Positions 32,602-42,900 of a stretch of 47,432 nucleotides of DNA are shown one piece after another. The DNA comes from Lachnospiraceae bacterium (GTDB lineage Bacteria; Bacillota; Clostridia; Lachnospirales; Lachnospiraceae), in the NCBI GenBank assembly GCA_016285265.1, contig JAEEQL010000006.1, forward strand, positions 1 to 47,432, written 5' to 3'. Below the pieces are notes generated by a model, which had not been told where the DNA came from, ran no database searches, and saw nothing but the letters and a program-made list of their open reading frames with translations. Both the position numbers and the translations under genes were made by a program. Position 1 is the first letter of the stretch; the number at the start of each line of letters is the position of its first letter.

Positions 32602-33480
32602 ATGTATGATTTTCCGAAGATAGGAACCGGCGTAATAGCCATGATGGTTGCAGCCATGGTTATTTTCGTCGTCGCACCCATAGTGCTCTGGATCGTATGG
32701 TGCGTTAAAAAGAAAGAGAAGTTCACGACGATACTTGTAGGTGCCGCAGCATTTTTCCTGTTTGCGATCGTACTTGAAAAGCCCATTCAGAATGTGCTGA
32801 TCTTTCCGACTGCCATGGGACTTAAGGAACATGCCGCTTCACAGTTCATAAATGCAAGACCTGTCCTGTGGGCATTTCTGGTGGGATTTTTCCCCGGACT
32901 GTTTGAAGAGACCGGCAGATTTGTTGCTTTTAAGACCGTCCTGAAAAAGAGAAAGAACCGTGAGACATCTATCTCCTACGGACTCGGACACGGCGGATTT
33001 GAAGTATTGTTTATTCTCTCGCTCAATTATCTCAACTATATCATTTATGCCATCATGATCAATTCCGGCACATTCGGTACCATCATTGAACAGCTTGAAG
33101 CTGTCGCGCCGGACCAGGTCGGAGCATATCTTGAACTTCCCGCACAGATGGCCGCATATTCCGCGTTTACAATCTTTCTGGCTGTCTGGGAAAGGATATT
33201 TGCGGTCCTGTTCCATACCGGAGCTTCGATCATGGTATTCTATGCATGCAAGGATAAAAAGACATTCTGGCTCTATCCCCTTGCGATACTGCTCCACACC
33301 GCATTGGACGGAGTGCTGGGACTTGCAATGGCAAATGTCATCTCCCTGTCGGATATCCAGATTGAAGCAATTATCACAGTTACCGGTGTACTGATATTCT
33401 TCGGATCCTACTTCCTGCTTTACAGGAAGGACAAGGACCGTGGAATTGTTCCGGAATCACAGGGTAACGTTATTCTGTAA
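32602..33480 (+). CDS. YhfC-family intramembrane protease
   Basis: A 292-residue membrane protein with about eight hydrophobic helices and the glutamic-type intramembrane protease motifs: GLFEETGRFVAF (Glu102-Glu103), YGLGHGGFEVLF, VLFHTGASIMVFY and LLHTALDGVLG. It is related in layout to the PrsW-like protein at 10152 (EE, then Gly/His motifs) but from another family, YhfC. Substrate unknown; related enzymes process membrane regulators or prenylated peptides. The ATG follows AAAAGGAGG. Transcribed alone, with a hairpin after the stop. Confidence 0.85.
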   Translation: MYDFPKIGTGVIAMMVAAMVIFVVAPIVLWIVWCVKKKEKFTTILVGAAAFFLFAIVLEKPIQNVLIFPTAMGLKEHAASQFINARPVLWAFLVGFFPGLFEETGRFVAFKTVLKKRKNRETSISYGLGHGGFEVLFILSLNYLNYIIYAIMINSGTFGTIIEQLEAVAPDQVGAYLELPAQMAAYSAFTIFLAVWERIFAVLFHTGASIMVFYACKDKKTFWLYPLAILLHTALDGVLGLAMANVISLSDIQIEAIITVTGVLIFFGSYFLLYRKDKDRGIVPESQGNVIL

Positions 33481-33500
33481 GATCAATATTACGTAATACA

Positions 33501-33534
33501 ATGAGAGCTGTCCGCCGGAACGGGCAGCTCTCAT
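33501..33534 (+). terminator. hairpin after the YhfC-type gene
   Basis: A 13-bp stem (33501-33513 with 33522-33534, one G-U pair) around GCCGGAAC. The bases after it are mixed A/T rather than a T-tract, so it may terminate weakly or protect the mRNA end. Confidence 0.55.
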
Positions 33535-33543
33535 ACATTATAA

Positions 33544-33575
33544 AAGCACCGCAGGTCATTTGACCTGCGGTGCTT
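33544..33575 (-). terminator. terminator of the type IV pilus operon
   Basis: A perfect 15-bp stem (33544-33558 with 33561-33575). On the minus strand the T-run TTTTATAA follows the stem, so it fits as the end of the pilin transcript, 31 bases beyond the pilin stop. Confidence 0.85.
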
Positions 33576-33605
33576 GATCATTTAGTTATCCGTATAATAA
33601 ATCGC

Positions 33606-34091
33606 TTATGCTGCTGACCAGGTGCCGTCTGTTGCAAGAGTATAGGTGTGTCCGCTGATGGTAACGGTACCGTTGGTAATGATTCCGTTTGTGTAACTGA
33701 AGCTATAGGCGGTAACCTTGGCGGAGTCAACACCTGAAAGAGTGTAAGTCATCTTGACATATTTCTTGGATGCATCGGTTGAGGTAGCATCAGCAGTAGC
33801 ACCGGCGATGGTTCCGGTCATAGCTACGGTATTTGCCGGGGTTCCGTCTATGGAGATAGTTTTTCCGGTAGGTGCAGGATCGCCGTTAGCGAATTTACCT
33901 TCGCCGTATGCCTGGTCGATAGCAGCCTGTGCAGCTACCCTTACGGTCTGTGCGGTTGAGAAGTCCTTCTCCGATCTTGCTCTGTCAATGTATCCGAGGA
34001 GCGTGGGTACAAGGATCGCTGCAAGGATTGCAAGAATTACGAGAACGACGATGAGTTCTACAAGTGTGAAGCCTTTGTTATTCTTTTTCAT
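33606..34091 (-). CDS. major type IV pilin (class III prepilin)
   Basis: A 161-residue prepilin. The leader MKKNNKG is cut before Phe8, and the mature N-terminus FTLVELIVVLVILAILAAIL carries Glu5. A helix (IDRARSEKDFSTAQTVRVAAQAAIDQAYGEGKF) is followed by a small beta domain rich in Thr, Ala, Gly and Ser (TGTIAGATADATSTDASKKY). Its short, low-complexity C-terminal domain and last place in the operon fit the major, highly expressed pilin. An AAGGAGGG site precedes the ATG, and the 95-base gap to pilB may give separate expression through a possible TATATT -10. The terminator lies at 33544-33575. Confidence 0.9.
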   Translation of the reverse strand: MKKNNKGFTLVELIVVLVILAILAAILVPTLLGYIDRARSEKDFSTAQTVRVAAQAAIDQAYGEGKFANGDPAPTGKTISIDGTPANTVAMTGTIAGATADATSTDASKKYVKMTYTLSGVDSAKVTAYSFSYTNGIITNGTVTISGHTYTLATDGTWSAA

Positions 34092-34186
34092 GTTTTTTCC
34101 CTCCTTGAAACACGGTGTTTTCCTTCAACTGATTAATATATCGGACGAAAGGTTCCGAAACTTAATCTTTTTTTGGAAACCGCTTG

Positions 34187-35869
34187 TTATTCATTATATG
34201 CTATCTTTTCGAGTTCGTCCATCGTTGTGATCCCTTTTTCGACAAGTTCAAGTCCCGCCTGCTTAAGGGTCTTCATTCCCTGATTTTCGATCGCATATTT
34301 CTTGATCTCGTCGGCGTTGGCACCCTCGGATATAAGCTTCCTTACGCCCCTGTCAACGTAGAGAACCTCGTGTACGGCAATTCTTCCGCTGTATCCCGTT
34401 CCGTGGCACTTTGCGCATCCTACGGCGCTTCTGGCATTAGGCATATCCCTTCCCGCGAAAGCTCTCTGGTATTCGTCGAGTCCGGTAACACGGCTGCAGT
34501 GAGGACATACCTTTCTCATCAGTCTCTGTGCAACGGAACCGACAAGGGCGGATGAAAGGAGATAGGGCTCGGCACCCATATCTATGAGTCTTATTATCGT
34601 GGAGACCGCATCATTGGTATGGAGTGTGGAAAGAACGAGGTGACCGGTAATAGCCGCTCTGAGTGAGATGGAAGCTGTCTCAGAGTCACGCGTCTCACCG
34701 ACCATTATGATATCGGGATCCTGTCTTAAGAGTGCTCTTAATCCTACATCGAATGTAAGTCCCGCAGTCGGATGTACCTGTGTCTGATTGAGACGGTTAA
34801 GGTTTTTCTCAACGGGGTCTTCAATGGTCGCGATATTGACCTGTCTGTCGGACAGGGAAGAAAGGAGCATATAAAGCGTGGTGGTCTTACCGGAACCTGT
34901 AGGTCCTGTGATATATACGAGACCGTTGGGGGACTTGAGCATGCGGACAACCTTTTCGTAATTGTCCTGCTCCATGCCGAAGGTTTCCGCATGGTCTATC
35001 TGCGAATTACCGGCAAGCAGTCTCATTACCACCTTCTCACCGAAGACGGTGGGGATCACGGATACACGCACGTTTACAATCTGATCTCTTATCTTGATCC
35101 TGAAGTGACCGTCCTGGGGGACTCTCTTTTCTGCTATATCAAGCTCCGACATGATCTTGATACGTGCGATGAGGGAACCCTGCACATTTTTCTGAAGGGT
35201 CATGTAATCGATCAGTGCACCATCCATACGGAGACGTACATGGATCTCCTTTTCGAAGGGTTCGATATGTACGTCTGAAGCGTTATCCTGATAAGCCTTG
35301 TCCATAAGGGAGTTTACGAGGTTGATGATGGGAGCATCATCCGCACCTGCTCCGGCATCGATGATCATCTCACGGATCTCGGATGATACCGCGGACTCAT
35401 TGGCGGACTGTGCCGCTTTCTTGGTCTGGACCTCGGCATAGTAATAATTGATCGCATTTTGGATCGCGGCACGTTCGGCAAGAACAGTCTCAACATTCAT
35501 ACCGCTGGTCTGTCTTACGTCCTCTATATTAATGAAATCGAGAGGATCGTTGACCGCAACGATCAGTGTGCCTTCCCTGAATCCAACGGGAAGCATCAGA
35601 TAGCTTGAAGCCATCTGGCTGGGGATCATCTTTACAGCGTTGCTGTCCACGGGATATGTGGAAAGATCCACGACCTCGAGGCCCATGCGGCTTCCGAGGG
35701 TGTAGAGCATCTGAGTCTCAGTAACATATCCCTTCTCTACGAGTATCTCACCGAGTCTTTTCTTGGATTCCTTCTGAGCCTGGAGTGCATCTGCCAGCTG
35801 GGCCTGATCGATGTATCCGGCTGCGACCATAAGGTCACCTATTCTGATTTTTGTTGAAGAGGCTTCCAT
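34187..35869 (-). CDS. pilB: type IV pilus assembly ATPase PilB
   Basis: A 560-residue GspE/PilB ATPase. The N-terminal MshEN-type segment (RIGDLMVAAGYIDQAQLADAL, ILVEKGYVTETQMLYTL) may bind c-di-GMP in related proteins. The motor domain has Asp-rich motif ATIEDPVE, Walker A GPTGSGKTT (322-330), Walker B DPDIIMVGETRDSETAS and the zinc site CPHC...CAKC. It powers pilus extension. No PilT retraction ATPase occurs in this window. AAGGGAGAA precedes the ATG, 37 bases after pilO. Confidence 0.95.
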   Translation of the reverse strand: MEASSTKIRIGDLMVAAGYIDQAQLADALQAQKESKKRLGEILVEKGYVTETQMLYTLGSRMGLEVVDLSTYPVDSNAVKMIPSQMASSYLMLPVGFREGTLIVAVNDPLDFINIEDVRQTSGMNVETVLAERAAIQNAINYYYAEVQTKKAAQSANESAVSSEIREMIIDAGAGADDAPIINLVNSLMDKAYQDNASDVHIEPFEKEIHVRLRMDGALIDYMTLQKNVQGSLIARIKIMSELDIAEKRVPQDGHFRIKIRDQIVNVRVSVIPTVFGEKVVMRLLAGNSQIDHAETFGMEQDNYEKVVRMLKSPNGLVYITGPTGSGKTTTLYMLLSSLSDRQVNIATIEDPVEKNLNRLNQTQVHPTAGLTFDVGLRALLRQDPDIIMVGETRDSETASISLRAAITGHLVLSTLHTNDAVSTIIRLIDMGAEPYLLSSALVGSVAQRLMRKVCPHCSRVTGLDEYQRAFAGRDMPNARSAVGCAKCHGTGYSGRIAVHEVLYVDRGVRKLISEGANADEIKKYAIENQGMKTLKQAGLELVEKGITTMDELEKIAYNE

Positions 35870-35906
35870 TTTATATTCTCCCTTGCCTTAGTTATGATCG
35901 GATGAA

Positions 35907-36755
35907 TTATTCGGTCTTATCTTTCATATACAGATTTATCGAGAGCTGCAACTGGTTGAGTTCGCTTTCGACAACGACTATGGAACCGTCGTCAAGTACG
36001 TAAGTTACCGGGTCTAGCTTTATCCAGTTGAATCCGGTAACTCGCAATGAAGGATTGTGTGTGAGCTCATCGATGATCGCCTGTTCGGTCTTAGGATCTC
36101 CTTCAACTACGATGGAGAGCTGCACACAGAGGATTCCCGAACTGTCTGTTGTAACAGCGGATGATTCACCTGATGCATAACTTTCCATCGGTGTAGCAAC
36201 GATCGTGATATTCTGCGGATCATATCCCGTGACCATGCTCAGAGCGGCATCCCTGTAATAAGCCGAGCTCTTGATCTTTTCTTCTTTTTCATCATCCTTG
36301 CTTTCGGCAGTGGTCACATCGACGGTTTCGGCTGCTTCTGCATAAGCACTTCCGGAATAGGTTGTTATTCCGGAGTAGAGATACGGCATTTCGGAAACAT
36401 ATCCGTCAGGCATGGTGATCGTAAGGTCTCTTGCCCTGAGACCTTTTCTGAGGATATATGATGTCACAAGCTTATCTATCTCGGAGCTGTCCATATAGTC
36501 ATAGTAAGCGGATGTTGAATCCGAAAGATCCTGAGCTAATTTATCCGTCAGGTTTTTGGCGGATGACAGACCGATGACCTTGGTCTCGTTGGCAGCCCGG
36601 ATAGAGGATGCCATAACTATCTTTTCCTGGTCTTCGACGGTCTTTTTGTACAGAGGTCTTATAAGGCACCATCCGAAAATAAAGATGATGACGATAATGA
36701 CCAGCATATTGAGAAGCTTTTTATCTCTTTCTGTGAGCGTTGAATTGAGATTCAT
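35907..36755 (-). CDS. PilO-like pilus assembly protein
   Basis: A 282-residue bitopic protein. A TM helix (about 15-37) follows a short charged N-terminus (MNLNSTLTERDKKLLNML), then a coiled coil and a mostly extracytoplasmic region with an acidic low-complexity linker (EAAETVDVTTAESKDDEKEEK), and a C-terminal ferredoxin-like domain. The position after the PilM-PilN fusion and before pilB identifies it as the PilO alignment-complex member; sequence similarity alone is weak. Its AAGGAGGAG lies inside the last codons of the preceding gene, so translation is coupled. Confidence 0.7.
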   Translation of the reverse strand: MNLNSTLTERDKKLLNMLVIIVIIFIFGWCLIRPLYKKTVEDQEKIVMASSIRAANETKVIGLSSAKNLTDKLAQDLSDSTSAYYDYMDSSEIDKLVTSYILRKGLRARDLTITMPDGYVSEMPYLYSGITTYSGSAYAEAAETVDVTTAESKDDEKEEKIKSSAYYRDAALSMVTGYDPQNITIVATPMESYASGESSAVTTDSSGILCVQLSIVVEGDPKTEQAIIDELTHNPSLRVTGFNWIKLDPVTYVLDDGSIVVVESELNQLQLSINLYMKDKTE

Positions 36756-36758
36756 GAG

Positions 36759-38240
36759 TTATTTCTCCTCCTTTGCTGTCTGACCGCTGAGAGAGCAGAT
36801 CACTTTGATGGACCAGGTTTCATCGGAATCGTTCCATGAATAACCGGTATAATCAACATCTTCGAAAATGTCCATATCCATCAGGTCGGCTATGAATCTG
36901 TTGATGTTTTCTACGACGGGCGAAGAAGCTGTTATAGAGAATATGCCGCTGCCGGAATCGTACGAATTGAACTCGACCTTGACATTGTACTTATCCGCCG
37001 CGGATTGTATCTGTTTGTTGATCGATGAATCCGGAACGGGATATGAGTCGATGTATTCGCGGAGAAGATCGTTTCCGCCCTGCTGTTCTCCGAGGGATGC
37101 CGCAAGGAGTATCTGTGCATCATATTCCATTGAAGACTGCATGACATCGATGCGCTGGTTGTATTCCTCTATCTGACGGAGTCTGTGGGAAGTACTCACT
37201 TTCACTGCAGCCATAAATGCGGTAATGACAACCAGTACTCCGACCAGGATCAGAACGGGAACGGATTTTTTGGCTATCTCTACTTTTCTTGCAAATGATT
37301 CATCGTTCTGCTTTACGGCTTTGAGAACGGAAAAACCGGTCTGAGGAACCATAAGACCGGATATGGGATATATGAACGAGGTGAGTCTGTCACTCCATTT
37401 TTTGAAATGAATGTGTGAAGGAGCCACAGTGCCGTGAACCGTTATGTCAGGCTCGGATTCGGCAAGATATGACTGAAGGGTTCCGACTTCATCCGGAGTC
37501 ATTCCTCCGAAGTATACATCGGTTATCGCGGATGAAAGATGCTTGGAAGAGGCAAACTGTCTGATGCCGGAAATGCTTCCCCTGATCTCTGCGGCAAATT
37601 CGGGAGTTCCGGATTCCTGGAAAAGACGCTTGGTGGAATTGTAATAATACTTTCCGTTTTCATAGAGGATCGTGACGAGCATCTGAGCATCGCGGATCAG
37701 ATATATCGCGGTAGAATCCTTTATGCATGTGGAAAGCATTTCTATGGCAAGACTTACACCGTCATGGACCGACTCGAGCGTGATGCCGGCATCCGCAAAT
37801 ATCTTGATGTAGTTTTCGATGAACTTACGCTCTGCAACCTCGGTGACTACCTGCTGGGTGCCTGCTTTCTTGTCGGTGCTCAGAAGATACCATCCCTTTA
37901 AGGGGGATTCAAATCTTCCGAATTCATCGGAGTTTGTCTGCTTCTCGATATATTCGGTAGCTTTTCCCGTTTTGGAGATCACCGGCATGGATATGCGGTT
38001 GGAAATAAACTGGGGGCTGTTGATTATCAGATCAACATTTCCTTTCAGCTTATTGACCTCCCAGATCTCCTTAAGTTTTCTTGTAATGGCTTCCCCGCCT
38101 TCATTGATGATGACACCGTTAAGGATGGCATTCTCAGGCATGGGCGCTTCGATTAGCCGGTCTATATAGATCGACTTTCCTTTGCTTTTTCCCACTACGA
38201 TCTGGATATTTCTGTTTGAAAAAAATACCGATATGGACAT
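36759..38240 (-). CDS. PilM-PilN fusion protein
   Basis: A 493-residue protein. Residues about 1-290 look like PilM, an actin-fold (ASKHA) cytoplasmic protein (MSISVFFSNRNIQIVVGKSK, ending TDVYFGGMTPDE), then a TM helix at about 327-346 and a PilN-like extracytoplasmic domain (coiled coil RLRQIEEYNQRIDVMQSSME, then SVTA-type beta segment FSITASSPVVENINRFIADL). In most systems PilM and PilN are separate and bind through a short PilN peptide; the fusion makes this link covalent. Identity rests on layout and operon position. GGGAGAGAG precedes the ATG. Confidence 0.75.
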   Translation of the reverse strand: MSISVFFSNRNIQIVVGKSKGKSIYIDRLIEAPMPENAILNGVIINEGGEAITRKLKEIWEVNKLKGNVDLIINSPQFISNRISMPVISKTGKATEYIEKQTNSDEFGRFESPLKGWYLLSTDKKAGTQQVVTEVAERKFIENYIKIFADAGITLESVHDGVSLAIEMLSTCIKDSTAIYLIRDAQMLVTILYENGKYYYNSTKRLFQESGTPEFAAEIRGSISGIRQFASSKHLSSAITDVYFGGMTPDEVGTLQSYLAESEPDITVHGTVAPSHIHFKKWSDRLTSFIYPISGLMVPQTGFSVLKAVKQNDESFARKVEIAKKSVPVLILVGVLVVITAFMAAVKVSTSHRLRQIEEYNQRIDVMQSSMEYDAQILLAASLGEQQGGNDLLREYIDSYPVPDSSINKQIQSAADKYNVKVEFNSYDSGSGIFSITASSPVVENINRFIADLMDMDIFEDVDYTGYSWNDSDETWSIKVICSLSGQTAKEEK

Positions 38241-38273
38241 GTTCTCTCTCCCACAATATTATTTTTCGGTTTT

Positions 38274-39470
38274 TTACATTCCTGCGCCGATGGTTGAATA
38301 GGACTGGTAGATCGGAAGGATGACACCGATCATGATGGAACCTACGATCACAGCCATAATGACTATCATTACAGGCTCAACATACTTGACCATTCGGTTC
38401 AGAGCCTGTTCGGATGCAAAGTCGAGATTGTCTGCCGCACTTACGAGCATCGAATCAAGTGCACCGGTTTCTTCGCCGACTCTTACGACAGAGGAAAGCT
38501 TGGAAACAAATCCGTCAACCTCCTCGAGTGCATCGGACAGAAGACCGCCGGCCTGAACTCTTTTTATTACTTCGCCAAACTGCTTTTCTATATATGTATT
38601 GCCGATCGTCTGACGTCCTATCGCAAGGCACTGGTCAATGGGGATTCCCGCAGAGTACAGTGAACTCATCGTGCGTGCGAACCTTGCGGAGTAGATGACC
38701 TTCTGAAGCTTGCCGAGAGGTCCCTTTACTTTGAACTTGTCTACCTGAAGTCTCACTGCGGGGATCCTGGAAATGATGCCGCCGAATATCCAGATGAGCA
38801 CCGCAAATACGAGGAGCAGATACCAGTAGTTTGAGACGATATCACTGATACCCAGAAGGATTTTTGTCGGAGCCGGAAGCGTGGGCATCTCACTGAAGAG
38901 ATCTTCAAACTGCGGCATGATGAATCCGAATATGACGCCTACTACAATAACGATAAGTCCCGCAAGGATCTTGGGATAAGTCAGTGCACTCTTTGCTTCG
39001 GATTCGAGCTCGTTTTCCTTCTGATACTGAACCGCAAGTCTGAGCGCGGTGCTGTCAAGATTACCGGAGCTTTCGGCTGCGCGGAACATGTTGACGAGAA
39101 GAGGAGGAAAGGCGGGATATAGTTCACTCATCGCCGTGGAAAGAGCCACACCCTGTACTACCCTGTCGCGAAGTCTAATATAGAGGTCCTTCTCATAGGG
39201 AGTGATGGACTCGTCCGCACCTTCGATCTCAAGAGCTCTGAGTATGGATATACCCGATTTTATGAGCTCACCCATCTGTCTGCAGAAATCTGAAAGCTGT
39301 GATTTCTTGAGGGGTTTGAGGGCAACCTTTTTTGCTATCTCTTCGTAATAGAGAAGCGTCTGGTTTTTGTCCTGAAGCTTTTTCCTTATCTCTCTTTCGT
39401 CGGATGCGGAAATCTTTCCTTTGATCTGTTTTCCTTTTTCGTTTTGTGCCGTGTATCTGTATTCAGCCAT
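38274..39470 (-). CDS. pilC: type IV pilus inner-membrane platform protein PilC
   Basis: A 398-residue GspF/PilC protein with two similar cytoplasmic halves (LSDFCRQMGELIKSGISILRALEIE; SARFARTMSSLYSAGIPIDQCLAIG) and three helices (about 165-190, 218-240 and 365-392). MAEYRYTAQNEKGKQIKGK is the usual start. It transmits PilB's work to the pilin pool. The gene lies between the pilin-like 39481 gene and the PilM-PilN fusion. Confidence 0.95.
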   Translation of the reverse strand: MAEYRYTAQNEKGKQIKGKISASDEREIRKKLQDKNQTLLYYEEIAKKVALKPLKKSQLSDFCRQMGELIKSGISILRALEIEGADESITPYEKDLYIRLRDRVVQGVALSTAMSELYPAFPPLLVNMFRAAESSGNLDSTALRLAVQYQKENELESEAKSALTYPKILAGLIVIVVGVIFGFIMPQFEDLFSEMPTLPAPTKILLGISDIVSNYWYLLLVFAVLIWIFGGIISRIPAVRLQVDKFKVKGPLGKLQKVIYSARFARTMSSLYSAGIPIDQCLAIGRQTIGNTYIEKQFGEVIKRVQAGGLLSDALEEVDGFVSKLSSVVRVGEETGALDSMLVSAADNLDFASEQALNRMVKYVEPVMIVIMAVIVGSIMIGVILPIYQSYSTIGAGM

Positions 39471-39480
39471 AGTCTTTCGG

Positions 39481-39966
39481 TTAATCCCCCGCTTTATATT
39501 CGAGAACCTTGAAGTTGTAGTACACGCTCCAGTCTCCGTTCATTCCGTATGTTCCGTCACCGGATCCTGTATCTCTGTATTCGACCAGGTACCGGCCTTC
39601 CCTGTAAGTGAATGAAAGAGGAATGTTGTTTTCTTCATCCCATCCGGTGAGTGTGATCTCGCCCTTTACGGGAGCTACGTCTTCGATCTTGGCAAGTGCT
39701 TCGTCCGTCAGTCCGTTTTCGGAAATCGGATCGTATATTGATACCTTTCCGCCGTAATATTCCATGGCGACCATCTTCATTGCAAGGCGTACATCCTTGG
39801 CGTGATCCATCGCGGTTCTTGCACCCGAACCTATTCCCGACCAGATGATGACCGCGCCGATGATCAGTGCTATGACTACAATGATCCATGCGAAGCGCTT
39901 TATCTTATCCGGGAAGGATTCAACATAGAATGTGGTTTTTGAAGAATTGCCTGTCAGGTCTTCCAT
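39481..39966 (-). CDS. pilin-like membrane protein without a prepilin leader
   Basis: A 161-residue protein. One helix (about 25-44, FAWIIVVIALIIGAVIIWSG) is followed by an amphipathic stretch AMDHAKDVRLAMKMVAMEYYGGK and a small beta domain, which is the layout of a pilin. It lacks the G-F-T-L-V-E cleavage site and the Glu5, so it should keep its 24-residue N-terminal cytoplasmic tail. It is between the giant prepilin and PilC genes, and probably a pilus assembly or anchoring component. No family recognised. Confidence 0.65.
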   Translation of the reverse strand: MEDLTGNSSKTTFYVESFPDKIKRFAWIIVVIALIIGAVIIWSGIGSGARTAMDHAKDVRLAMKMVAMEYYGGKVSIYDPISENGLTDEALAKIEDVAPVKGEITLTGWDEENNIPLSFTYREGRYLVEYRDTGSGDGTYGMNGDWSVYYNFKVLEYKAGD

Positions 39967-39985
39967 ATAATATGTCCCTGTTATC

Positions 39986-42900
39986 TTAAGCTACGGTATA
40001 CGTTGTTCCGTCTACAATATATTTATAATGCTGATGAACGCCGGTGTTTCGTCCAATGACTTTATCCTCGGGTGCCTCGGCGGAATTCTTGCAGTTACCT
40101 ATTGATGCATTGAGCGTGTAGGTATGGTTGTTCTTGCCCTGGAAAGTACCGCTGTTGATTCCTATGAGGTAACCGGCATATCCGTTAGCGGCCGAGATGC
40201 TGAGTCCGGATCCGTTTGAGATGGAGCAGTCCTCATTCGGGCCCGTAAAGGTGGCCGTATTGATGCCTATCAGACCTCCGGCACCGGAATCGGTTCCCGT
40301 TGCATTAACGTTGACGGACGAACTGCTTATGGTTATTACCATCTTCTTGGCGGAAACATTCGAGTCTGCCTGACCGATCATTCCTCCGGAACCTTTTCCT
40401 GTTATGTTGAATGCCGAACTGCTGCAGGAGATTGAAAGCTCCGCACCGTCTCCGATGACAGTGCTGTTTGTGTAACCGATATGACCGCCTGCCGCGCTGT
40501 TGGATGATATTACGTTGTATGTTGAGTTATTCAGAGTGACGGACGATCCCTGATAGGTTTTGCCGCCCTGAAGTCTTCCGATGACTCCTCCGGTACAGCC
40601 TGAGCCGTTTACGTTGACAACGCAGTTTGAAAGTGAAACGGCAGGTCTCTTGGTAAACGGATCATAACTTCCTGCCGTAACATTTCCGAAGCATCCGCCG
40701 ATATTGTTGTTTCCGCTTACGGTGCATTCGGTAACCGGTGAGAAAGTGATCGTTGCTTTGCTCTGGTGATCGTTCGACCTTCCTACAACACCGCCGACAT
40801 TTTCATCGCCGTGTATTGTGCACGATTCACCATTGAAAGAGAATCTGGTATTGTTGTCGGACATATTTTTTGTTATCAGACCGATACATCCGCCGACGTC
40901 ATTTCCGCCACTTACGGTAGTGGATTTTCCGTTGAATTCTACCAGTGAATAGTTCTGAATCTTACAATTGTTTACCTTTCCGATGACACCGCCCGTGCAG
41001 GAATAACCGTTTTCGGAAGATATGCTGCAGGATTCGCCTGCGAATACAACACTGTTGGAAACATTTCCTACATCTGTTATAAATCCTATACATCCGCCTA
41101 CATTATTGTGGCCGGATATAGTGGCTTCTTTTCCGGTGAGCGTGTAGATTCCGTTGGTGGAGAAATTACCTTTCTCCATCATACCTATACATCCGCCTAC
41201 GTTATCGTTTCCCGAGATCACTATCATCTCGGTGTTACAGGTTACAGCTCCGTATACGTTTGCGTTGTATGCGTATCCGATGACTCCGCCGAAGTTATTG
41301 CCGGTATCATCCGATGCTGTGATAACAACACAGGAAGGAGTGGTTGCTCCCTGTTTCAGAACCGTTCGGCTGTTTACGGTGACAGTACCGTTAAGGCTGG
41401 GTTTATTGTTGGTGTTATATTGTTTCAGGCTGCCGAAACATCCTCCGGCATTGCTTTTGGCAATTATCGCAAGGTTTGCCGAATCGAGCAGAAGATTGCC
41501 CGTAAATGTCGCATTTGTGGAGCTTCCTCCTATCAGGCCTCCGGCACAGGAATTACCTGCCTGTATCACCGGAGTATATGCGGAGTCGATGCCCTGGGCA
41601 TCCGTCACGGTTATATTTGATCTGAACTGGTTTCCTGTTTGTTCTATGAAACCTATGCATCCGCCCGCATTGTCATTGACTGCTTTAATGCTGGTCATCG
41701 GATGCAGTACGACGTTCATTTCGGGATTGACAGATCTTTCGGTGGACATACGACCGATCATTCCGCCAGCGTTATCGTAGCTTTCGACATTGATGACCAC
41801 GGTATTACCGCTTGCCTGTGACGGAAGAATGAATGAGGTTTTAATTTCACTGTCTCTGTTGTTTATGATATTGCCTATCAGTCCGCCTGCGTTTTCGTTT
41901 CCTGAAGCGCACGAACCGTCCGATTCATTACATGCCCTGACATAAAGATATGAGTTTCCGGTTCCCTGTCGGAGTATGATCTCTGAATTATCTGTGGTTA
42001 TGTTCATACCGTTCGTACCTGAGCCCGAACGGAACAGACCGCATGTTCCTCCTGCATCGGATACGGCTTTTATTGTGACCGTGCCCGAAATGATCGCACT
42101 GATCTGCATGCGTGAAGTTACATTGTATGCATTGCCTATCGCACCGCCTGCGTTGGAAGCGGTTGATACGACGGATGAACCGTTTTGAAGATCTGCGGTG
42201 ATATGTGTGAAGCTTGTTCCCGGATTCAAAAGCACACCGGTCTGCGAACCTATTGCACCTCCGGCATTGTTGCCTACGGCACGGATCTCTTTACCCTGTG
42301 CCAATAAGCAGTAAATATTTCCGGATCTGGGCAAGTGCTGTAAATAACCTACGGTTCCACCGACGCCGACGTTTTTGTATTCGGGCTTTTCGAGTTTATC
42401 GGAAGTGGTATATCCGCGAAGGATACCGTTGTTGTAAGCACGGATATTAAGGATGGGTATGGTGTTCTGGGCTCCGGTTATCGCACCGACCGCACCGCCG
42501 ATACCGCCGGTGTTCTTATCACAATTGTGGCCGTTTAACTGCTGGCCGAGATGTCCGTTAATTGTACAGTCACCGAAAATCACTCCGCTATTGGAAGAGG
42601 AGATGATGATATTACTTGTATCATCATTTCGGGCGAGGTCTTTTATCTTACCCACTGCACCGCCGGTGGTATGAGCGTATCCGTAAGCATCTGTTCCGTT
42701 ATATGTTCCTATCCTGCTGTCGGTTGAATTTATAACGGATATGTAAGCATTGGAAACAGAACCCTCCCATATGATCCCGACTGCACCGCCGAGATTCTTT
42801 ACATATGATTCTCCTTTTGATGAAGCTATTACTCCATGGTTGACCACATGGATGCTGAGGTCACCTCCGCCATATTTTCTGATTCGTCCTACCGCACCGC

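Noticed and set aside
41154-41780. Plus-strand frames opposite the giant prepilin gene
   Set aside because: Shadows of the repeat-rich gene; the periodic Pro-rich pattern is the complement of the GGxIG codons.
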